A stretch of 34,304 bases of DNA from Deltaproteobacteria bacterium (GTDB lineage Bacteria > Desulfobacterota > Desulfobacteria > Desulfobacterales > SURF-15): positions 1 to 34,304 of the forward strand of contig JAFDFZ010000045.1 of assembly GCA_019309565.1 (NCBI GenBank). Reading direction: 5' to 3'. Below, piece by piece: positions 31,739-34,304 of this stretch (position 1 is the first letter of the stretch; each line of letters starts with the position of its first letter). The translations under genes were made by a program, and so were the position numbers. Below the pieces are notes generated by a model. The model was given only the letters and a program-made list of their open reading frames with translations. It searched no databases and was not told the DNA's origin.

Positions 31739-32731
31739 ATGAAAGCACAGAAATATTTTCTAGTACTGTTAAGCATTTTCCTTTCTTTGTTTCTGATTGT
31801 GGGAGCGGTTTCTACGGCATCTGCGAAATATCCCAGAAAGCCCATTATGTGGCTGGTTCCATGGGGGCCTGAGAACGAATCGGTCACCATGGGAAGAATC
31901 ATATCAGAGGAGATGGCCAAAATACTGGGCCAGAAAATAACCGTAAACGCCATGCCGGGAGGTTCGGGCGCAAAAGCACTCAAGCATGTTCTATCGAAAC
32001 GAGCCGACGGATACCTGCTTATCGATGCATGGGTTGCGCCTTTGATTTTTGTGGTCTTGAATAGACCCGATATCGGTTATACCCACAAGGATTTCGAACC
32101 CATCGGTCACATTTCCTTCATGCCATTTACCCTTGTGGTAAGAAAGGACTCGCCCTGGAAGACGCTTGAGGAATTTGTGAAATATGCCCGAGCAAACCCG
32201 GGTTTAAAATACAATGCTACCGGTGCGGTCAGTGTTCCTCATGCGGTGATGGCAACGTTTTTGAAAAAAGCTGGAATCAAGGCCAGGGGAGTTCCCTATC
32301 CCGGTCTTGCAGGGGGTATCAAAGACCTTCTGGGCGGATCACTGGAGTTCTCCATAGGCAATTTCTGGGTCAAAAAGGTTTATGGTGAGCAAACCCGCAC
32401 CCTTTGTGTTTTTCTGGATGAAAGACATCCATGGGAGCCGGACATTCCAACGGCAAAGGAGCTTGGTTACGACCCTGGATTTGGAGATGCGGGAATGGGC
32501 TGGGATTCTCTTGCGGTAAAGAAAGGAACCCCCAAGGATATTGTCGAAAAGCTGCAGGCCGCTTTCAAACAGGCGGTCACTTCCAAGAAGGTCATCGAAA
32601 AATGCAAGAAACTTAATTTCTGGCTTGTTTATAAGAATCCCCAGGAAACATTCAAGCTCTGGGAGCAAAGCCGAATTCATCTTAAGGCAGGTGTTGAGGC
32701 GTTGAAAGAAGAGGCAGCGCAGTTCAAATGA
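31739..32731 (+). CDS. tctC: Tripartite tricarboxylate transporter substrate-binding protein (TctC/Bug family)
   Basis: 330 residues with a signal peptide ending about 29 (VSTASA). Bug-family text: KPIMWLVPWGPENESVTMGRIISEEM, NAMPGGSGAKALKHVLSKRADGYL, YNATGAVSVPHAVM, PYPGLAGGIKDLLGGSLEFSIGN and PEDIV-like GTPKDIVEKLQAAFKQAVTSK. AAAGGAGG lies 6 nt before the ATG, in a leader (AAAGGAGGTATGAA) identical to that of dctP2. Ligands in the family are mostly di- and tricarboxylates or aromatic acids. Unlike many tct operons, tctC comes last here. Confidence 0.93.
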   Translation: MKAQKYFLVLLSIFLSLFLIVGAVSTASAKYPRKPIMWLVPWGPENESVTMGRIISEEMAKILGQKITVNAMPGGSGAKALKHVLSKRADGYLLIDAWVAPLIFVVLNRPDIGYTHKDFEPIGHISFMPFTLVVRKDSPWKTLEEFVKYARANPGLKYNATGAVSVPHAVMATFLKKAGIKARGVPYPGLAGGIKDLLGGSLEFSIGNFWVKKVYGEQTRTLCVFLDERHPWEPDIPTAKELGYDPGFGDAGMGWDSLAVKKGTPKDIVEKLQAAFKQAVTSKKVIEKCKKLNFWLVYKNPQETFKLWEQSRIHLKAGVEALKEEAAQFK

Positions 32732-32794
32732 TGGATCGTTCGAGATTACCTGTTTCCCCTTCACATACTCATACATTTGAACAAGTATGAGCAA

Positions 32795-32841
32795 GCCCTG
32801 TTGAATCGCGCCTTGTTCCCCCCTCGGGGATTCAACAGGGC
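32795..32841 (+). repeat. Inverted repeat flanking R2 copy 3
   Basis: Perfect 13-bp arms GCCCTGTTGAATC/GATTCAACAGGGC with a 21-nt centre. The right arm recurs beside R2 copy 2 at the end of the IclR gene. A smaller hairpin CTCATAC/GTATGAG lies just before it (32768-32791). Either could end the tctC transcript, though no T-run follows. Confidence 0.6.
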
Positions 32842-32948
32842 GAGCGCCAACTCCGCAGCTCTGTCGAAGCGAATTGGGCTTTGCCATAGGCTACAACCCA
32901 ACAAGGCAAAGATCCCGCTTTCAAGACGGGGCTGCAGGGAGCTTCAAT
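32838..32948 (+). repeat. R2 dispersed repeat, copy 3
   Basis: Same order of landmarks as copy 2: GCGAGCGC, CGAAGCGAATTGGGCTTTGC, CATAGGCTACAACCCAACAA, AGATCCCG, CGGGGCT and CTTCAAT. The stem here is CCCG/CGGG around CTTTCAAGA. Confidence 0.75.
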
Positions 32949-32966
32949 AAAGACAGACTGTCTTTA
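32948..32966. promoter_or_regulatory. 19-nt perfect palindrome upstream of the hydrolase operon
   Basis: TAAAGACAG-A-CTGTCTTTA, perfect 9-bp arms, 58 nt before the hydrolase start codon and at the very end of R2 copy 3. The size and symmetry suit a dimeric regulator. No such palindrome follows the other R2 copies in this form. Confidence 0.45.
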
Positions 32967-33023
32967 TACTTGGAAGCAACTGGATATTTGTAACTTAGTC
33001 AATTAATTAAGGGAGATTGAAAA

Positions 33024-33767
33024 ATGCAGAAGGTCAACATAACCTGGTTGGGACATGCCTCGGTTTCGGTTGCGTTCAAGGATCATGTGATCTACTTTGA
33101 TCCGTGGCTTGATGACAATCCGGTATGTCCCATAAAAAAAAGCGATGTAAAAAAGGCAACAGCCGTCTGTACCACACACGGCCATATAGACCATCTTGGA
33201 GATTCCTTCGATCTGGTCAGACAAACCGGTGCCAAGCTGATCTGTACCCCGGAAATAGGATTCTATGCCGACTCCAAGGGGCTTAAAGAGGGCAAAGAGG
33301 TCTACGGGTTGAATACCGGTGGAAGCTGGCAAAGCGATGGTTTCTCTATAACCATGGTCCCCGCGTCGCATACTTCGGAGATCATGGGAGAGGGCTGGAT
33401 TCCGGGCCCTATTCAGCCGGGCTCAGGCGCCATTGGATTCATACTGGATATTGAGGACGTTGGGACTGTCTACTTTTCCGGAGATACGGGAGTCTGTGCC
33501 GATATGCCCATCATCCGAGACCTCTACCGGCCTCAGGTGGCCATCATGACTGTGGGGGGAAAATACAACATGGGATACAGGGAAGCAGCGTATGCAGCCT
33601 CTCTCATATGGCCGGAATATGTCATTCCCACCCACTACGATACATTCGAAGATCAGAAGCTTGACCTTGACAGGCTTGAAGCGGAGATGAAGGTCAGGGC
33701 TCCGGGAGTTAAGCTGGTGCGGCTTAACCCCGGTGAAAGCTTTGAGTATGAAGGAGGTATCTCATGA
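33024..33767 (+). CDS. Metallo-beta-lactamase-fold metal-dependent hydrolase (UPF0173/UlaG-like)
   Basis: 247 residues. Metal-site motifs: THGHIDHLGD (His52, His54, Asp56, His57), PASHTS (His116), SGDTG (Asp154) and PTHYDTF (His204). ITWLGHASVSV at the N-terminus and IYFDPWL are typical of the UPF0173/UlaG-like branch, which includes lactonases and other small-ester hydrolases. GGGAGA precedes the ATG. It overlaps the next gene by 4 nt (ATGA). The substrate is unknown. Being downstream of tctC, it may process an imported lactone or ester. Confidence 0.87.
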   Translation: MQKVNITWLGHASVSVAFKDHVIYFDPWLDDNPVCPIKKSDVKKATAVCTTHGHIDHLGDSFDLVRQTGAKLICTPEIGFYADSKGLKEGKEVYGLNTGGSWQSDGFSITMVPASHTSEIMGEGWIPGPIQPGSGAIGFILDIEDVGTVYFSGDTGVCADMPIIRDLYRPQVAIMTVGGKYNMGYREAAYAASLIWPEYVIPTHYDTFEDQKLDLDRLEAEMKVRAPGVKLVRLNPGESFEYEGGIS

Positions 33768-34063
33768 TCGAGTTGCACATATATCTTGAGCCCCATGACG
33801 GCAAGGAAAAGGAGCTTGAGGCCCTGTACTGGAACGAGTACGTCCCCGGTATTCGGATACAACAGGGATTTCAAAGGACCACTTTACTTAAGAAGCGAGA
33901 TGCTTTAAGAGAGTATCAGATCGATATCGCCTTTGACAGCGAAGCCTTACGCTTAAAATGGGTTGACTCCAGGGAACATACCGAAGTCTGGCCCAGGATC
34001 GCCGCGCTGTGTCAACGGGTATCCTGGGCGGGTTTCGATACGGTACCAGAGGCGGGATCTTAG
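33764..34063 (+). CDS. Small ABM-like (dimeric alpha-beta barrel) protein
   Basis: 99 residues. The pattern MIELHIYLEPHDGKEKELEALYWNEYVPGIRIQQGFQRTTLL looks like the ABM/ferredoxin-like half-barrel: beta strand, helix with ELE.LY..E, then a strand after GF. Such small proteins dimerise and act as monooxygenases, isomerases or heme-handling proteins. No catalytic motif can be named here. The start overlaps the hydrolase stop, so the two are translated together and probably act in one pathway. Confidence 0.65.
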   Translation: MIELHIYLEPHDGKEKELEALYWNEYVPGIRIQQGFQRTTLLKKRDALREYQIDIAFDSEALRLKWVDSREHTEVWPRIAALCQRVSWAGFDTVPEAGS

Positions 34064-34091
34064 GATTCCAAAGCGCCTTAATCTTCTACGA

Positions 34092-34115
34092 TTTTCCCGA
34101 GACTTCGCTCGGAAA
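34092..34115 (+). terminator. Hairpin after the ABM-like gene
   Basis: TTTTCC(C)GAG pairs with CTCGGAAAA around ACTTCG, 9 bp with one bulged C. A-rich on one side and T-rich on the other, so it could act on either strand. It lies about 30 nt past the stop and just before R4 copy 2. Confidence 0.4.
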
Positions 34116-34210
34116 AAGTGGCCCCTTTGGGAGCAGTTGAAATAAGAACCAGTTATAAGTGATCTAAAGTGCCTAAAGTGCCTAAAGTTGAGGTATCGCT
34201 TCGCTCTTTC
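34112..34210 (+). repeat. R4 dispersed repeat, copy 2
   Basis: Matches 16026-16117. This copy contains three tandem 9-nt units (TCTAAAGTG, CCTAAAGTG, CCTAAAGTT at 34163-34189). Beyond it, 34238-34277 carries the complementary words CTTTAGTTCACTTTAG and CTTTAGTTCAC, so the region can form a long imperfect stem. The window ends inside this stretch. Confidence 0.6.
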
Positions 34211-34304
34211 ATTTTAAAAATAGACCAAATTCCTTAACTTTAGTTCACTTTAGCTCACTTTAAACTTTAGTTCACTATAAACGCTTATCAAAAGCATGTA
34301 ATTC

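Noticed and set aside
1-34304. tRNA, rRNA, CRISPR array or intact insertion sequence
   Set aside because: No cloverleaf, no regularly spaced repeats with unique spacers, and no transposase frame was recognised. The repeats found are short and non-coding.

Overview
The window reads as a chromosomal segment of an anaerobic, metabolically versatile Gram-negative bacterium. A sulfate-reducer-type Desulfobacterota (Desulfobacterales-like) is my best guess. The grounds are the density of TRAP and tripartite tricarboxylate transporters, an Fe-S old-yellow-enzyme homologue, a DUF362 protein, a TudS-like desulfidase, and many short dispersed intergenic repeats. This placement is inference from gene content; there is no rRNA or tRNA gene to confirm it.

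Layout. (1) 1-2057: the edge of a sulfatase-modifying-factor-like gene, a long non-coding stretch with a diverged repeat element, and a small exported Met/Gly/His-rich protein. (2) 6787-2058, minus strand: a GntR/FCD regulator, then TRAP system 1 (dctP-dctQ-dctM) ending in an Asp/Glu-racemase/maleate-isomerase-family enzyme. (3) 7140-10804, plus strand: a branched-chain-type aminotransferase, a GNAT acetyltransferase, an inositol-monophosphatase/HisN-like phosphatase, a small membrane protein and a divergent peptide deformylase. (4) 17394-11016, minus strand: TudS-like protein, cupin, TRAP system 2 (dctP-dctQ-dctM), a lipoprotein with a clear terminator, and a nucleotidyltransferase overlapping a small basic protein. 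(5) 17652-24601, plus strand: SDR dehydrogenase, Fe-S old yellow enzyme, TatT lipoprotein, TatP solute-binding protein, DctQ, DctM and a non-canonical transcarbamylase. This is a TPR-protein-associated TRAP (TPAT) operon with enzymes at both ends. (6) 26368-25028, minus: class III (AGXT2-like) aminotransferase. (7) 28101-27298, minus: IclR regulator, divergent from DUF362-tctB-tctA-tctC (28466-32731). (8) 33024-34063: metallo-beta-lactamase-fold hydrolase overlapping a small ABM-like protein.

How the parts fit. Four complete binding-protein-dependent secondary uptake systems (two classical TRAP, one TPAT, one TTT) lie within about 30 kb. Each is next to enzymes or a regulator that could act on the imported compound. 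The most unusual unit is the TPAT operon. Its TatP-like binding protein lacks the arginines that hold carboxylates in ordinary DctP proteins, its TatT gene overlaps the reductase gene by 4 nt, and its last gene is a transcarbamylase with altered substrate motifs. With the TudS-like protein, the racemase-family enzyme and the AGXT2-like aminotransferase nearby, catabolism of ureido or thio-ureido compounds is a testable guess, not a conclusion.

At least four families of short non-coding repeats occupy the gaps. One sits inside TRAP operon 2, one supplies the stop codon of the IclR gene, and one has a hairpin with compensatory changes between copies. Perfect palindromes lie in front of the GntR, SDR, IclR and hydrolase genes and are candidate operators. 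I saw no tRNA, rRNA, CRISPR array or intact insertion sequence.
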